Below are positions 26,525 through 35,970 of a stretch of 64,000 nt of DNA, in pieces. Below the pieces are notes generated by a model. The model was not told where the DNA came from. It did no database searches and was given only the letters and a program-made list of their open reading frames with translations. The stretch comes from Cystobacter fuscus (GTDB lineage Bacteria > Myxococcota > Myxococcia > Myxococcales > Myxococcaceae). The stretch covers positions 4,836,001-4,900,000 of the forward strand of contig NZ_CP022098.1 of assembly GCF_002305875.1 (NCBI RefSeq), read 5' to 3'. Each line of letters begins with the position of its first letter. The first letter of the stretch is position 1. The translations under genes and the position numbers were made by a program.

Positions 26525-27144
26525 GGCAGGGGCTCCACTCCTTCGGGCCCCTCGGGAAGCTCCAGGACTTCCAGGGGCATGCCCGGGGGAGCCAGCTCCA
26601 TCGGGACGACGCGGTTGGCGGGCAACTCCACCGGCTGTCCGTTCGAGTCGGTCGGGTGGTAGTCCGGATGGAACATGAGGATGGGCTTCACGGCCTGCCC
26701 TTCATCCGTGGACTGGTAGTGGCGCACGTAGCCGGGGGGCAGCTCGAAGCCCTCGGGCACGACGAGGCCCTGCTTGAGGGGCTTGGTTCCCGGGCGGTAC
26801 AGGTGGACGCCGTCCGAGGGTTCCGCGGGCTCGTCCCGTGGCGGCACGGGCTCCGGAGCGGGCGAGGGCGGAGCCTCGGCGTGGGGGAGGGGGGCGGGCG
26901 TGTTGCCCGTGCGCGGTGGCGGCGGAGGGGGACGGGTCGCCGTGACGCGCGGGGGCGCGATCCGCTCGGGCGCGGGGGAGGGATCCTCGGGCCACAGCAG
27001 CCACGCGCACAGGGCCGCGCAGCCGGCGGTGAAGCCGAGTGCCAGCCAGATGAGCCAGGTGCCCTGGGACGTGTTCTTCTTCTGGATGCGGGTCACGCCA
27101 TCACCATCGACGTGCCGCTCATAGGTAGGAGGCCGCGAAGCCAT
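26521..27144 (-). CDS. single-span membrane protein with proline-rich linker, coupled to lnt
   Basis: A 207-residue protein with a short cytoplasmic head (YERHVDGDGVTRIQKKNTS), one transmembrane helix (WLIWLALGFTAGCAALCAWLL), a long Pro/Ala-rich linker from about 55 to 110 and a C-terminal region of no known fold that includes VPEGFELPPGYVRHYQ. No family was recognised. The 4-bp overlap with lnt shows that it belongs to the same operon, and an envelope or lipoprotein-related function is plausible but unproven. The ATG at 27144 was chosen because upstream residues have no conserved character; it diverges from the next gene across 64 bp. Confidence 0.72.
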   Translation of the reverse strand: MASRPPTYERHVDGDGVTRIQKKNTSQGTWLIWLALGFTAGCAALCAWLLWPEDPSPAPERIAPPRVTATRPPPPPPRTGNTPAPLPHAEAPPSPAPEPVPPRDEPAEPSDGVHLYRPGTKPLKQGLVVPEGFELPPGYVRHYQSTDEGQAVKPILMFHPDYHPTDSNGQPVELPANRVVPMELAPPGMPLEVLELPEGPEGVEPLP

Positions 27145-27208
27145 TCTCGCCCCTGTTCTTCGGGCCCCGTATGCTACGGACCCCTCGCCTCCCGGGCAAT
27201 CCGTCCCC

Positions 27209-28117
27209 ATGTCCTCTCCGCACGCCGATGCCGCCCCGGCGCCCGCCGCTCCGCGTCAGGCCACACTCCCGGGCTTCCCCGTTCGCGCCTGGACGGCACC
27301 GCAACGGCTCGCCGACGCCGTGCTCCAGGCCCTGCTCGTGGCCACCGTCCTCGCCGCCGCGGTGCTCATCCTCCACTTCACCTTCGAGGGCGAGGCCAAC
27401 CCGACGCCTCCGCCTCGGGCCGGAATGCTCGGGTTGCTGGCGCTGGGCCTGTATGGGCTCCTCCGCCTGTTGCGCTGGCGCTCGGCCGCCACCCTCCAGG
27501 TGGAACCCGAGCGGCTCGTGCTGGAGCGCCGCGGGGACCGGTTCGAGATTCCAGTGTCCTCGGTGGAGTCCGTTCGCGGGTGGCGGTTGCCGCTGCCGGT
27601 CGCGGGGCTCGCGCTGCGGATGCGCTCGGGGAGGCGCTTCCAATACGGCGTCCAGGTGGAGGATCCGCTCCCCGTGCTGGAGGCGTTCGGCCAGGAGCAT
27701 GCCCAGGCGCGCGAGGAGGCGCGGCATCCGCTCACCGCCTTCGCTCACGCCCGGGCAACGGTGATGCGTCCGGGGGCGCTCCTGTTCGCGTTCAAGTTCT
27801 TCCTGTTTCCCCTCATCCCCGGCGGCATCATGTTCCGGGCCAATCAATACATCACCTACGGTGGGCCGTTCGCGCAGTACCGCATGTATGGACTCGCGCC
27901 CTATCTGCAAAGCCTGTTCACCTATTGGGTGTACTTCGGAGCGGCGCTCGTCGTGTACGCCACGCTCCTGCGTGTCCCGGCGGAAGTGCTGGCATTGGGG
28001 GGAACGTGGTTGTCTCCACGCCGCGCGCGAGGGGTCCGGCGGTTCGTGGAGATCACCTGCGCGCTGCTCTACTTCGTGGGCTCCCTCGCGCTCATGGCGG
28101 TGCAATTCCTGTCGTGA
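27209..28117 (+). CDS. membrane protein of unknown function
   Basis: A 302-residue protein with about five hydrophobic segments: two near residues 37-58 and 72-90, one near 190-206 (LLFAFKFFLFPLIPGGIMF), one near 238-256 and one at the C-terminus (LLYFVGSLALMAVQFL). Between the second and third lies a soluble beta-rich part (LQVEPERLVLERRGDRFEIPVSSVESVRGW) that resembles a PH-like fold found in some bacterial membrane proteins. No catalytic motif is seen. The ATG at 27209 follows directly the diverging operon. It ends 9 bp before the convergent ArsR-type gene. Confidence 0.7.
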   Translation: MSSPHADAAPAPAAPRQATLPGFPVRAWTAPQRLADAVLQALLVATVLAAAVLILHFTFEGEANPTPPPRAGMLGLLALGLYGLLRLLRWRSAATLQVEPERLVLERRGDRFEIPVSSVESVRGWRLPLPVAGLALRMRSGRRFQYGVQVEDPLPVLEAFGQEHAQAREEARHPLTAFAHARATVMRPGALLFAFKFFLFPLIPGGIMFRANQYITYGGPFAQYRMYGLAPYLQSLFTYWVYFGAALVVYATLLRVPAEVLALGGTWLSPRRARGVRRFVEITCALLYFVGSLALMAVQFLS

Positions 28118-28126
28118 CGTCTCCAC

Positions 28127-28810
28127 TCATGGCGCGCCGAAGTGACGACGCAGTCCCCGCTGGCCCGCGGGCGTGACGATGAGTCCGCGCGAGTCGGGTT
28201 GACGCTCGACCCAGCCCAGCGCGAACACGCGTGAGGCGAGCGCCGCCCCCAGCGCACCGGCGAGGTGATCCCGTCGTTCGCTCCAGTCGAGGCAGCGGTG
28301 GGCGAACTGGCGCCGCTGCTCGCGCAAGGGGGCCACTTCGATTCCAAAGGCCTCGAACCACTCCTCACCGCTCGGTGTCAGCGCGAAGGCTCGCCGCCGG
28401 AGGGAGAGGTGCCCGTTGCGCAGGAGCGCATCGGTGATGCCCATCCCGAGCCGCCCCGCGAGATGGTCATAGCAGTAGCGCGCGGCCCGGAGATTCTCCG
28501 GCGTCGCCGACGCGCGAGGCCCTCGGACCGCCACGGTCATCAGCGCTTCCACCATGCGCGCCACGGTGGGCGTGGCGAGCCGGAACACCTTGTTTCGCCC
28601 CTGTCGGGTCGAGCGGATCAACCGGGCCTGCTCCAGCCGCCGGAGGTGGACCGTCGCCGTCGCGGGGCTCACGCCCGTGCCGAAGGCCAGTTCCTTGGCG
28701 ACGAGCGACCGGCCTTCCATGAGCAATTCCAACATCCGGATCCGCGTGGCATCTCCGACGGCTCCGGCCAGCTCGGCGAGGTCCGGCCCCGCGTTCATCG
28801 TTCGTTCCAT
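28127..28810 (-). CDS. ArsR-family winged-helix transcriptional regulator
   Basis: A 227-residue regulator with an N-terminal ArsR-type winged helix: LAELAGAVGDATRIRMLELLMEG, then the recognition helix SPATATVHLRRLEQARLIRS and the wing RQGRNKVFRLA. The second half, 110 residues long, is a separate helical domain (NLRAARYCYDHLAGRLGMGITDALL) seen in a subgroup of larger ArsR proteins that may bind small organic ligands. No metal-binding CxC motif is present, so metals are not the likely signal. It diverges from the P450-monooxygenase pair across 62 bp and is the obvious candidate to repress it. Starts at 28798 and 28810 are both possible. Confidence 0.88.
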   Translation of the reverse strand: MERTMNAGPDLAELAGAVGDATRIRMLELLMEGRSLVAKELAFGTGVSPATATVHLRRLEQARLIRSTRQGRNKVFRLATPTVARMVEALMTVAVRGPRASATPENLRAARYCYDHLAGRLGMGITDALLRNGHLSLRRRAFALTPSGEEWFEAFGIEVAPLREQRRQFAHRCLDWSERRDHLAGALGAALASRVFALGWVERQPDSRGLIVTPAGQRGLRRHFGAP

Positions 28811-28872
28811 GACGAACCATTTCCTAGCACACGGAGGGGTCAACAAGGGCAGTGTCTTCCGGGCGAGGACCG

Positions 28873-30018
28873 ATGACACCCCCCACCGACCCCTATCAGG
28901 CCGTCACGCACCCCGACCCCTATCCGTACTACGCGAGCCTGTGTGCCCGCGGAGGTCTGCAACGCATCGCGGGCTTCGAGCCCTGGATCGCGGCGGATGC
29001 CGCCACGGTGCGCGCCGTGCTCACGAGCGAGGCCTGCCGGGTTCGCCCCCAGGCGGAGCCCGTCCCGTCGCACCTGCTCGGCTCTCCCGCTGGCGCGCTC
29101 TTCGGGCGGCTCGTGCGGATGAACGACGGAGCGCCCTCCGCGGCCGTGAAACAAGCCCTGGCCTCCGCGCTTCCGACGGTGATGCGGGCCGTGGATGCGG
29201 AAAGTCGCCGTTGGTCGGCCCGGCTCTTCTCCGAGCCGCGCCTGTCGCTCCTGCCAGAGAAGGCGCTCCAGCTTCCCGTGTTCGTGCTCGGCTGCCTGCT
29301 GGGATTTCCCGAGGAGTTCCTGGCGGAGAGCGTGCGGGAGGTGGATGCGTACGTTCGTTCGGTGACCCAACCGGGGGCGCGGACAGAGGGCGCTCTGGGC
29401 GCCGTGCGGCTCGTCGAGCGCGTGACGGCGTGTCTCCAGGCGAAACCCCGTGCACCGGAACTGCTCGGTGCCTTCTCCTCGCGGATGCGGGAGGAGGGAG
29501 GGGCGCTGGAGGCACTGGTTCCCAACGCGGTGGGGCTCCTCACCCAGGCGTATGAGGCGACCGCCGGCCTCCTGGGGGCCGCGCTGCTCGCGTTCGCGCG
29601 GATGCCCGCGCTGCGGGAACAACTCGCTCGGGGCGAGTGCTCCATTGACGACGTGGTCCGGGAGGCGGCGCGCCACGAGTCCCCCATCCAGAACACCCGG
29701 CGCTTCATCCACGCGTGCGCGACCGTTGCGAATCAGGAGTTGGAGGCGGGGGCGACGGTGGTCGTCGTGCTCGCCGCCGCGAACCGCGATCCCCGGGTGA
29801 ATCCCCAGCCCGACGTGTTCCTCCCACGCCGCCCCGAACGCCAGACCTTCACCTTCGGCCTGGGCGCCCATGCCTGTCCGGGCCGGGAACTCGCGGTGAC
29901 GATGGTCTCCGCGGCGGTGGAGCGCGTGCTCGCGAGTGGCCTGGAACTCACCCCGCTGTCGAAGTCCATCACCTGGCGTGCTTCCACGAACGCTCGCATC
30001 CTGGGAGGTCTACAATGA
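28873..30018 (+). CDS. cytochrome P450
   Basis: A 381-residue soluble P450, short for the family. The haem-thiolate loop FTFGLGAHACPGRELA has its ligand at Cys335, the ExxR helix reads REAARHESP, and the I-helix reads LLTQAYEATAGLL with Glu228. The conserved oxygen-activating Thr after the acid is Ala229, as in EryF-type enzymes. No ferredoxin or reductase gene is next to it, so electrons come from elsewhere or the enzyme is peroxide-driven. The stop overlaps the ATG of the following ABM-domain gene (ATGA), so both act in the same step or pathway, and the divergent ArsR gene probably controls them. The ATG at 28873 gives the normal N-terminus. Confidence 0.92.
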   Translation: MTPPTDPYQAVTHPDPYPYYASLCARGGLQRIAGFEPWIAADAATVRAVLTSEACRVRPQAEPVPSHLLGSPAGALFGRLVRMNDGAPSAAVKQALASALPTVMRAVDAESRRWSARLFSEPRLSLLPEKALQLPVFVLGCLLGFPEEFLAESVREVDAYVRSVTQPGARTEGALGAVRLVERVTACLQAKPRAPELLGAFSSRMREEGGALEALVPNAVGLLTQAYEATAGLLGAALLAFARMPALREQLARGECSIDDVVREAARHESPIQNTRRFIHACATVANQELEAGATVVVVLAAANRDPRVNPQPDVFLPRRPERQTFTFGLGAHACPGRELAVTMVSAAVERVLASGLELTPLSKSITWRASTNARILGGLQ

Positions 30019-30359
30019 TTGCCGTCATCTTCGAGGTCTGGGCCCACGAGGACCACCGCCAGCGGTATCTCGATCTCGCCGCGGCCTTGCGGCCCCTGCT
30101 GTCGGGTATCGACGGATTCATCTCCATCGAGCGCTTCCAGAGCCTCGGCGATCCAGGCAAGTTGCTGTCGCTGTCCTACTGGCGCGACGAGGCGGCGGTG
30201 GCCGAATGGCGGCGCCAGCAAGCCCATCGGGAAGCCCAGGGAGAAGGCCGGGAGGGCGTGTTCCGCGACTACCGTCTGCGCGTGGCCCACGTCGTCAGGG
30301 ATTACGGCTTGAAGGACCGGGCGGACGCGCCCGCCGACAGCCGCACCGTGCACGGTTGA
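30015..30359 (+). CDS. antibiotic biosynthesis monooxygenase (ABM)-domain protein
   Basis: A 114-residue ferredoxin-like alpha/beta protein of the ABM family. It opens with IAVIFEVWAHEDHRQRYLDLAA, keeps the typical GFISIERFQSLGDPGKLLSLSYWRDEAAVAEWR core, and ends near HVVRDYGL. ABM proteins include small cofactorless quinol monooxygenases, but some only degrade or sense. Its ATG overlaps the P450 stop by 4 bp, which ties it to that enzyme. The last 12 residues are an unmatched tail. Confidence 0.88.
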   Translation: MIAVIFEVWAHEDHRQRYLDLAAALRPLLSGIDGFISIERFQSLGDPGKLLSLSYWRDEAAVAEWRRQQAHREAQGEGREGVFRDYRLRVAHVVRDYGLKDRADAPADSRTVHG

Positions 30360-30409
30360 CCAGGGACCGCCTCGAGGACACTTTCAAGGCCCGCGGCTGC
30401 CGCGTCTGC

Positions 30410-33400
30410 TCATCCGATGGTCGACGGCAGGGAGATGATGAAGGTCGCCCCCTGGCCCTCCTGCCCATCGACACTGAGCATCCCACGGTGCCCCTGCACC
30501 ACGATTTCGTAGCTCAAGGACAGGCCCAGCCCCGTTCCGACACCGGGGGGCTTCGTCGTGAAGAAGGGCTCGAAGACCCTGCTCTTCAACGCGGCCGGGA
30601 CACCCACGCCGTTGTCCTCGACCAGGATCTCCACGTTCTGGCCCTGCCTGCGTGTGCGGACGGTGACCCTGGGGATGTACTGTCCCCGGGGCACGGAGAG
30701 TTGCCGCTCTCGAACGGCATAGAAGGCGTTGTTGAGCAGGTTGACGAGGACACGCCCGATGTCCTGCGGCACCAACTCGGCTTTGCCGGCCGCCCCGTCG
30801 TAGGCCCGCTCGAGTACCACCCCGCCTTGCTCCTCCAGCCCCTTCAGGCCATGTTGCGCCAGCTTGACGTACTCGTCCACCAACGCGTTGACGCCGGTGG
30901 TCTGGCGCTCGCCGGAGGCCCCGCTCGCGTGCTGCATCATGCTGCGGATGATGTCGTCGGCTCGTTTTCCGTGCTCGAGGATCCGCTCTCCATTGGTCTT
31001 CACATCCGCGAGCATGCTCTCGATGTCGCGCGGGGAGAACGAGGGGTTGTTCTTCAGCTCATCGAACAGCTCCCGGATGAGCTCGACGTTGAGCTCGGCG
31101 AAGTTGTTGATGAAGTTGAGAGGGTTCTTGATTTCGTGCGCGATGCCGGCGGCCAGTTGCCCCAGCGAGGCCATCTTCTCTGCCTGGACGAGCTGGAGCT
31201 GCGTCTCCCGGAGGTGCTGGAGCGCGGACTGCAGGTCCGTGTTCCTGGCCCGCAGCTCCTCGGTCCGTTTCTCCACCTTCTTCTCCATGTCGTCGTAGAG
31301 CAGCGCGTTCTGGATGGAGATGGCGATCTGGTGCGACAGCAGGCGCAGGAACTCGAGCCGCTCCTGGGTGAACGCGCCGGTGGTGAGGTTGTTCTCCAGG
31401 TACAGGATGCCCACCAGTTGCCCCTGGGTGATGAGGGGAGTGCCCAGGATGGAGCGGGGTTCTCGACGGGTGACGTAGGGGTCTCGCGTGAAGTCTCCCT
31501 CGTGGAGGGCGTCGTTGAGGATGACGCTCTCCTTCGTCCGAGCGACGTAGTTGATGAGGCCTTGCGCGATGGACGGGTAGCTGTCGGCCGCCATGGGGAG
31601 CGCCTGGGCCCCGGACGCATTCCGCGCATCCTGGCCCTCATCCACGTGAACCGTCAGCCGTCCGTCCCTCGCGAGGAGGAGGATGCCACGCTCTGCTCCG
31701 GCGTTCTCGATGACAATGCCCATCAGCTTGGAAAGGAGCTTGTCGAGCACGATCTCACTGGAGATGGCCTGACACGCCTTGACGAGGCTGATGAGATCGA
31801 GCGCACCGGCAGCCCCGGGTCTCGTGTTGCCGGAAGGAGCCGCGCTGGGTCTGGCCTCCTCCGTGTCCTCGCGCAGATGCGGGTACTTCGCGGCCAGGTC
31901 CTTCACCTTGTGCTCGGCTCCCCACAACCGGTAGCCGTAATAGGCGGCGTCCAGGAGTTCGCGAGCGCGCTGCTCCTGGCCTCGTTTCTGGAAGAACCGC
32001 GCGGCCAGCTCATTCGCCAGTGCTTCCTGGTGGGGGAAGCCGTGCTTGTTGGCCAGCGCGATGGCCTGCTCGTACAGGCCCACCGCCTCGGCGTCCTTTC
32101 CGGAGAGCTGGGCCTGCTCCGCGGCCACCAGGGCGTGCATGTGTGCGAAGTTCGCGGGACAGCTCTCCGCCCACTGCTTCATCTGTTTCTGATGGGCCTC
32201 GAGCCGTGCCCAGGACTTCTGACGCTCGTCCTCGGACTGCTTCAGGTAGTCCGCGGCGAGGCTGAGTGAGGTGTAGAAGATGTGTTGGGCCACCACTGCG
32301 TTGTTGGCGATGGCGCGGATGAGTTTCTCCGCGTTCCTCGACGCTTCGAGGGCGGCGGATGTCTCGCCATAGTGACAAAGAACCATCGTCTTGAAGACGT
32401 AGAAGAAGCAGCTGGCCGGAGCGCTTTTGTTCGCCTGGCATTGAGTGAGGAACTCTTCCTCGGTCAGGCCTTCCATGCTGAAGTCCAGTCGCCCAGCCGT
32501 CATCCCGCTCAGGTTGGCGACGATGAGCTTTGTTCCCTGCAGGCAGTCCACACTGAACTGGTTCTTGATCTTCTCATTGAACAGAAGGAACTGTTGCTGG
32601 TCTGCTCGTACCTGGGAGAGCAGCCTGCCCTCCTGGAGTTGGTAGAGTATTCTGGAGATGAGGGAGAACCCCGCGTACCTCAACTCACCCGATTCGAGCC
32701 CTGCCCGGTAACTGACGTCGTGCAAGGCATAAGCGGTTCGGAGATGCTCCACCCAGGGGGCCAGGTTGTTCGCGATGAGGAAGCTCACCCTGCACTGGCT
32801 CGCGGGATTGTTGAATCGCTCGCTCAGCTTCAGCCCCAGCAATCCGAACTGGTAGCCGGAGCGGTACTGGCCCGTCATGACATCGAGAATGAACCCATAG
32901 CTGGCGAATACGTCCAAGGACTCCGTGTGCGGTCCGTACCGGAGCTGCAGGTTCATCGACTTGAGGAGGAGCAGCGTATACAGCGTCTGATCCAGAAGGT
33001 ACGCGGTGGCCAGAGCGGTGCCCAGGAGCCTCGTCATGCATCTGGCATGGGGATCAGACATGGGAGGCAGGTGTAACAGCGAGGAGGGGTCACGGCCCCC
33101 CAGGTTCTTCTGGACCTCGGCGAACTCCGCCTGCATGGCCGCCGTCGCGTCACCCTCTGGGAGCTCGATGCCCAGGAGCGCGAGACCATTCCGGGCTTCC
33201 TTGAGGGCCTCTTGGTGCCTGGCCAACATCGCGTACTGGATTACCAGCATCTGGTGGATGTGGGCCTTCTCGATTGGCGTCCGTGCGCGTTCCAACGCTC
33301 GCCGGAGGAGCGGTTCGGATTTATCATGATTGCCATTCAACCGCTCGAGTTCGCCGAGCTCCCGGTGCAGGTGAATGGTCTCCTCGTAGTGCTCCTCCCA

Positions 33401-35755
33401 GCTCCGTTCGGTGAGCGGCTCCATCGCCACGGTGAGGTACTCCCGCGCCGCGGCGTAGGCCATTGAGGACCGGGCCCTCTTCGCGGCCTCCATGTTCATC
33501 CGCACCAGCGCGAGCCGTTCCGCTTCATCCGTCATCAACGCGCGCCCGAGGTTCGACTGACGCACGAGCTCGAAGACCCGCTCGCTACGCTCCTGCTCCG
33601 TCGCGTTCGCGAGCATCAACCGGCTGATCCGCAGATGGGCGGCCTGGCGCTCATTCTCGCCGATGAGCGCATATGCCGCCTGCTGCACTCGATCGTGCAC
33701 GAACTTGTAGTCGTGGACCAGCAGCGAGTCCTCGCCCCCCTTCTCCTCGGTCCTCACCTCCGGCTCCGATGCCGTGAGAAGGAACCCCGCCTGGAGGGCC
33801 GGTGTGAGCCGCGCCGCCGTCTCCGCGAGCGATTGCTCCACGATGGTGGCCAGCGTGCGCAGATCGAAGGTGTGTCCAAGACACGCCGCGAGCTTCAGGG
33901 CCTGTTGCGTCTGCATCGACAGCCGCTTCAGGTTTCCGACCATCAGCTCCACGACGTTGTCGGTAATGCCTTTCTCCTCGATGCGGGCGATGTCCCAGCG
34001 CCAGCGTCCCTCCTGCGCGTCGAAGGTGAGCAGTCCATCCTGATGCACCCGCTTGAGAAGCTCGTTGACGAACAGGGGAGTGCCTTCGGTCTTGCGGTGG
34101 ACGAGCTCCGCCAGCGGCCCGAGCGCCTCGGAAGTCTGTCCCACCGCGTCGGCGATCAGCTCCGTGGTCTGGTCCAGGCTCAACGGACCGAGGTGCAGCT
34201 CCTCGAGAACGGCGCCGCCCTCGCGGAGCGAATCGAGGAGCATCGTCAGCGGATGGGCAGGGCCCACCTCGTTGTCCCGGTACGCGCCGATGAGGAAGAA
34301 GTGGCGGAGCTCATCGTCACGCATCACCAGCTCGATGAGTTTCAAGCTGGCGGAGTCCGCCCATTGGAGGTCGTCGATGAAGAGGGCGAGCGGGTGTTGA
34401 GGTTGGGCGAACACCCGCATGGCGCTCTGGAAGACCAGGTTGAAGCGGTTCTGTGCCTCGGTCGGTCCGAGCTGCGCGACGGCAGGCTGTTCGCCGATGA
34501 TGAGCTCCACCTCGGGGATGACCTCGATGAGGACGCGCCCATTGGGGCCGAGCGCGCTCAGCAGCCGTTCCCGCCACTGATTGACCTGGGACTCGCTCTC
34601 AACGAGCAGTTGTTTCACCAGCGACCGGAAGGCGCTCGCCACGGCGGAGTACGGTGTGCTCCGCTGGAACTGCTCGAACTTTCCCGAGATGAAGTAACCC
34701 CGCCGAGCGGTGAGCGGCTTGTAGAGCTCCCGCACCAGCATCGATTTGCCGATTCCAGGGTGGCCCGTCACCAGCATCAGCTCGGCGCTCCCCTGGGCCG
34801 CCGCTACCCGGTCGAAGCTGGCGAGCAGCCGCTCCAGCTCCTTCTCTCGTCCATAGAGCTTCTGCGGAAGCTGGAACCGCTCGAGTGTGTCATGCCGCCC
34901 GAGGAGAAAGTCCTCCACGGTCCCACGCGCCCGAAGCTGGTTCAGGCACTCTTGCAGGTCGGCCTTGATGCCATGGGCGTTCTGGTAGCGGGACTCGGCC
35001 GTCTTGGCCATCAGCTTCATGACCAGCTTCGAGATGGGCTTGGGGATGGCCGGGTCGAGTTGATGGGGTGGGGTGGGTTGCCGGGCGATGTGGCAGTAGA
35101 CGAGCTCCAGGGGCTCCGTGGCCTGGAAGGGCAGCTGGCCGGTGAGCAGCTCGTAGAGCGTCACGCCGAGCGAGTAGAAGTCCGAGCGGAAGTCGATGGC
35201 CCGATTCATCCGCCCGGTCTGCTCGGGCGAGATGTACGAGAGCACGCCCTCGATGACGTCTGGAGTTCTCGGCGGAGTGCTCTGCTGCGGAAGCTCCGTC
35301 GCGATCCCGAAGTCGATGAGCTTGAGTTCGTCGCGCTCCGGGTTCCAGACGATGTTGCCGGGGTTGATGCTCTTGTGGATCAAGCCTCGCTGGTGAACCT
35401 GGCCCAGCGCGCTCACGAGTTTGATCGCCAGCGTGAGCACTTCCTCCAGCGACAACCGGTGCCGCCGCAGGATGCGGTCGAGCGACTGACCTCCGAAGTC
35501 CTCCAGCACCATCACCCAGCGGTACTGGCTGGTCCCCAGTTCGTGGGCCTTCACCACTCCAGTGGTATCCAGCGCGCGAAGCACGTCGTATTCGCGCTTG
35601 AACCAGGCAATCTTCTCCGGAGAAGGATAGGCGGGCTTGAGTTCCTTGAGTACCACCGCCAGTCCGTCCGAATTCCGTACCCCCCGGTAGACGGTGGAGC
35701 CTTGTCCGTCGTGGAGTTGCTCCGTCACCCGATAACCGGGCATGGACGTGACCAT
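30410..35755 (-). CDS. multidomain kinase-like / AAA ATPase / GAF / sensor histidine kinase
   Basis: A 1781-residue signalling protein. Residues about 5-265 form a Ser/Thr-kinase fold with DGQGSTVY, Lys37 and DFG (148-150), but the catalytic loop reads IHKSINPGN (127-134): the catalytic Asp is Ser129, so it is probably a pseudokinase. From about 290 a large STAND/AAA-type ATPase module (Walker A TGHPGIGKSM) with a long helical TPR-like middle follows. A GAF domain precedes the kinase end. The histidine-kinase core has H1540 in IAHEIKNPLNF and an intact HATPase (EDNGVGVP, GTGLGLSLSYEIV). No receiver domain is present, so its partner regulator is elsewhere. The ATG at 35755 has GGGAGAA eight bases upstream. 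Such proteins are frequent in myxobacteria and cyanobacteria. Confidence 0.93.
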   Translation of the reverse strand: MVTSMPGYRVTEQLHDGQGSTVYRGVRNSDGLAVVLKELKPAYPSPEKIAWFKREYDVLRALDTTGVVKAHELGTSQYRWVMVLEDFGGQSLDRILRRHRLSLEEVLTLAIKLVSALGQVHQRGLIHKSINPGNIVWNPERDELKLIDFGIATELPQQSTPPRTPDVIEGVLSYISPEQTGRMNRAIDFRSDFYSLGVTLYELLTGQLPFQATEPLELVYCHIARQPTPPHQLDPAIPKPISKLVMKLMAKTAESRYQNAHGIKADLQECLNQLRARGTVEDFLLGRHDTLERFQLPQKLYGREKELERLLASFDRVAAAQGSAELMLVTGHPGIGKSMLVRELYKPLTARRGYFISGKFEQFQRSTPYSAVASAFRSLVKQLLVESESQVNQWRERLLSALGPNGRVLIEVIPEVELIIGEQPAVAQLGPTEAQNRFNLVFQSAMRVFAQPQHPLALFIDDLQWADSASLKLIELVMRDDELRHFFLIGAYRDNEVGPAHPLTMLLDSLREGGAVLEELHLGPLSLDQTTELIADAVGQTSEALGPLAELVHRKTEGTPLFVNELLKRVHQDGLLTFDAQEGRWRWDIARIEEKGITDNVVELMVGNLKRLSMQTQQALKLAACLGHTFDLRTLATIVEQSLAETAARLTPALQAGFLLTASEPEVRTEEKGGEDSLLVHDYKFVHDRVQQAAYALIGENERQAAHLRISRLMLANATEQERSERVFELVRQSNLGRALMTDEAERLALVRMNMEAAKRARSSMAYAAAREYLTVAMEPLTERSWEEHYEETIHLHRELGELERLNGNHDKSEPLLRRALERARTPIEKAHIHQMLVIQYAMLARHQEALKEARNGLALLGIELPEGDATAAMQAEFAEVQKNLGGRDPSSLLHLPPMSDPHARCMTRLLGTALATAYLLDQTLYTLLLLKSMNLQLRYGPHTESLDVFASYGFILDVMTGQYRSGYQFGLLGLKLSERFNNPASQCRVSFLIANNLAPWVEHLRTAYALHDVSYRAGLESGELRYAGFSLISRILYQLQEGRLLSQVRADQQQFLLFNEKIKNQFSVDCLQGTKLIVANLSGMTAGRLDFSMEGLTEEEFLTQCQANKSAPASCFFYVFKTMVLCHYGETSAALEASRNAEKLIRAIANNAVVAQHIFYTSLSLAADYLKQSEDERQKSWARLEAHQKQMKQWAESCPANFAHMHALVAAEQAQLSGKDAEAVGLYEQAIALANKHGFPHQEALANELAARFFQKRGQEQRARELLDAAYYGYRLWGAEHKVKDLAAKYPHLREDTEEARPSAAPSGNTRPGAAGALDLISLVKACQAISSEIVLDKLLSKLMGIVIENAGAERGILLLARDGRLTVHVDEGQDARNASGAQALPMAADSYPSIAQGLINYVARTKESVILNDALHEGDFTRDPYVTRREPRSILGTPLITQGQLVGILYLENNLTTGAFTQERLEFLRLLSHQIAISIQNALLYDDMEKKVEKRTEELRARNTDLQSALQHLRETQLQLVQAEKMASLGQLAAGIAHEIKNPLNFINNFAELNVELIRELFDELKNNPSFSPRDIESMLADVKTNGERILEHGKRADDIIRSMMQHASGASGERQTTGVNALVDEYVKLAQHGLKGLEEQGGVVLERAYDGAAGKAELVPQDIGRVLVNLLNNAFYAVRERQLSVPRGQYIPRVTVRTRRQGQNVEILVEDNGVGVPAALKSRVFEPFFTTKPPGVGTGLGLSLSYEIVVQGHRGMLSVDGQEGQGATFIISLPSTIG

Positions 35756-35970
35756 CGTTGGGTTCTCCCTGTCGCTCTTTCCAGAGCCAGCGCGGCAATC
35801 TAACCGAGGAGGGCAGCGAACGGGTGCTACCCGGGCTGTGCGCGGGGCCGTGGGCCTGTGGGCACCTGTTGCTCGGGGTTCAACACCTGGCGATGCGGAC
35901 CCACAAAGATCACTTGAATCCAACCCCGAAGACCGGGAAGGAGGCGGCCGCAAAGGAGCGTCCCATCTCA

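Noticed and set aside
29936-32269. A 777-residue open frame on the plus strand
   Set aside because: It is the antisense shadow of the giant kinase gene (30410-35755). Its Leu/Arg/His-rich composition has no domain, and the minus-strand gene has clear motifs throughout.
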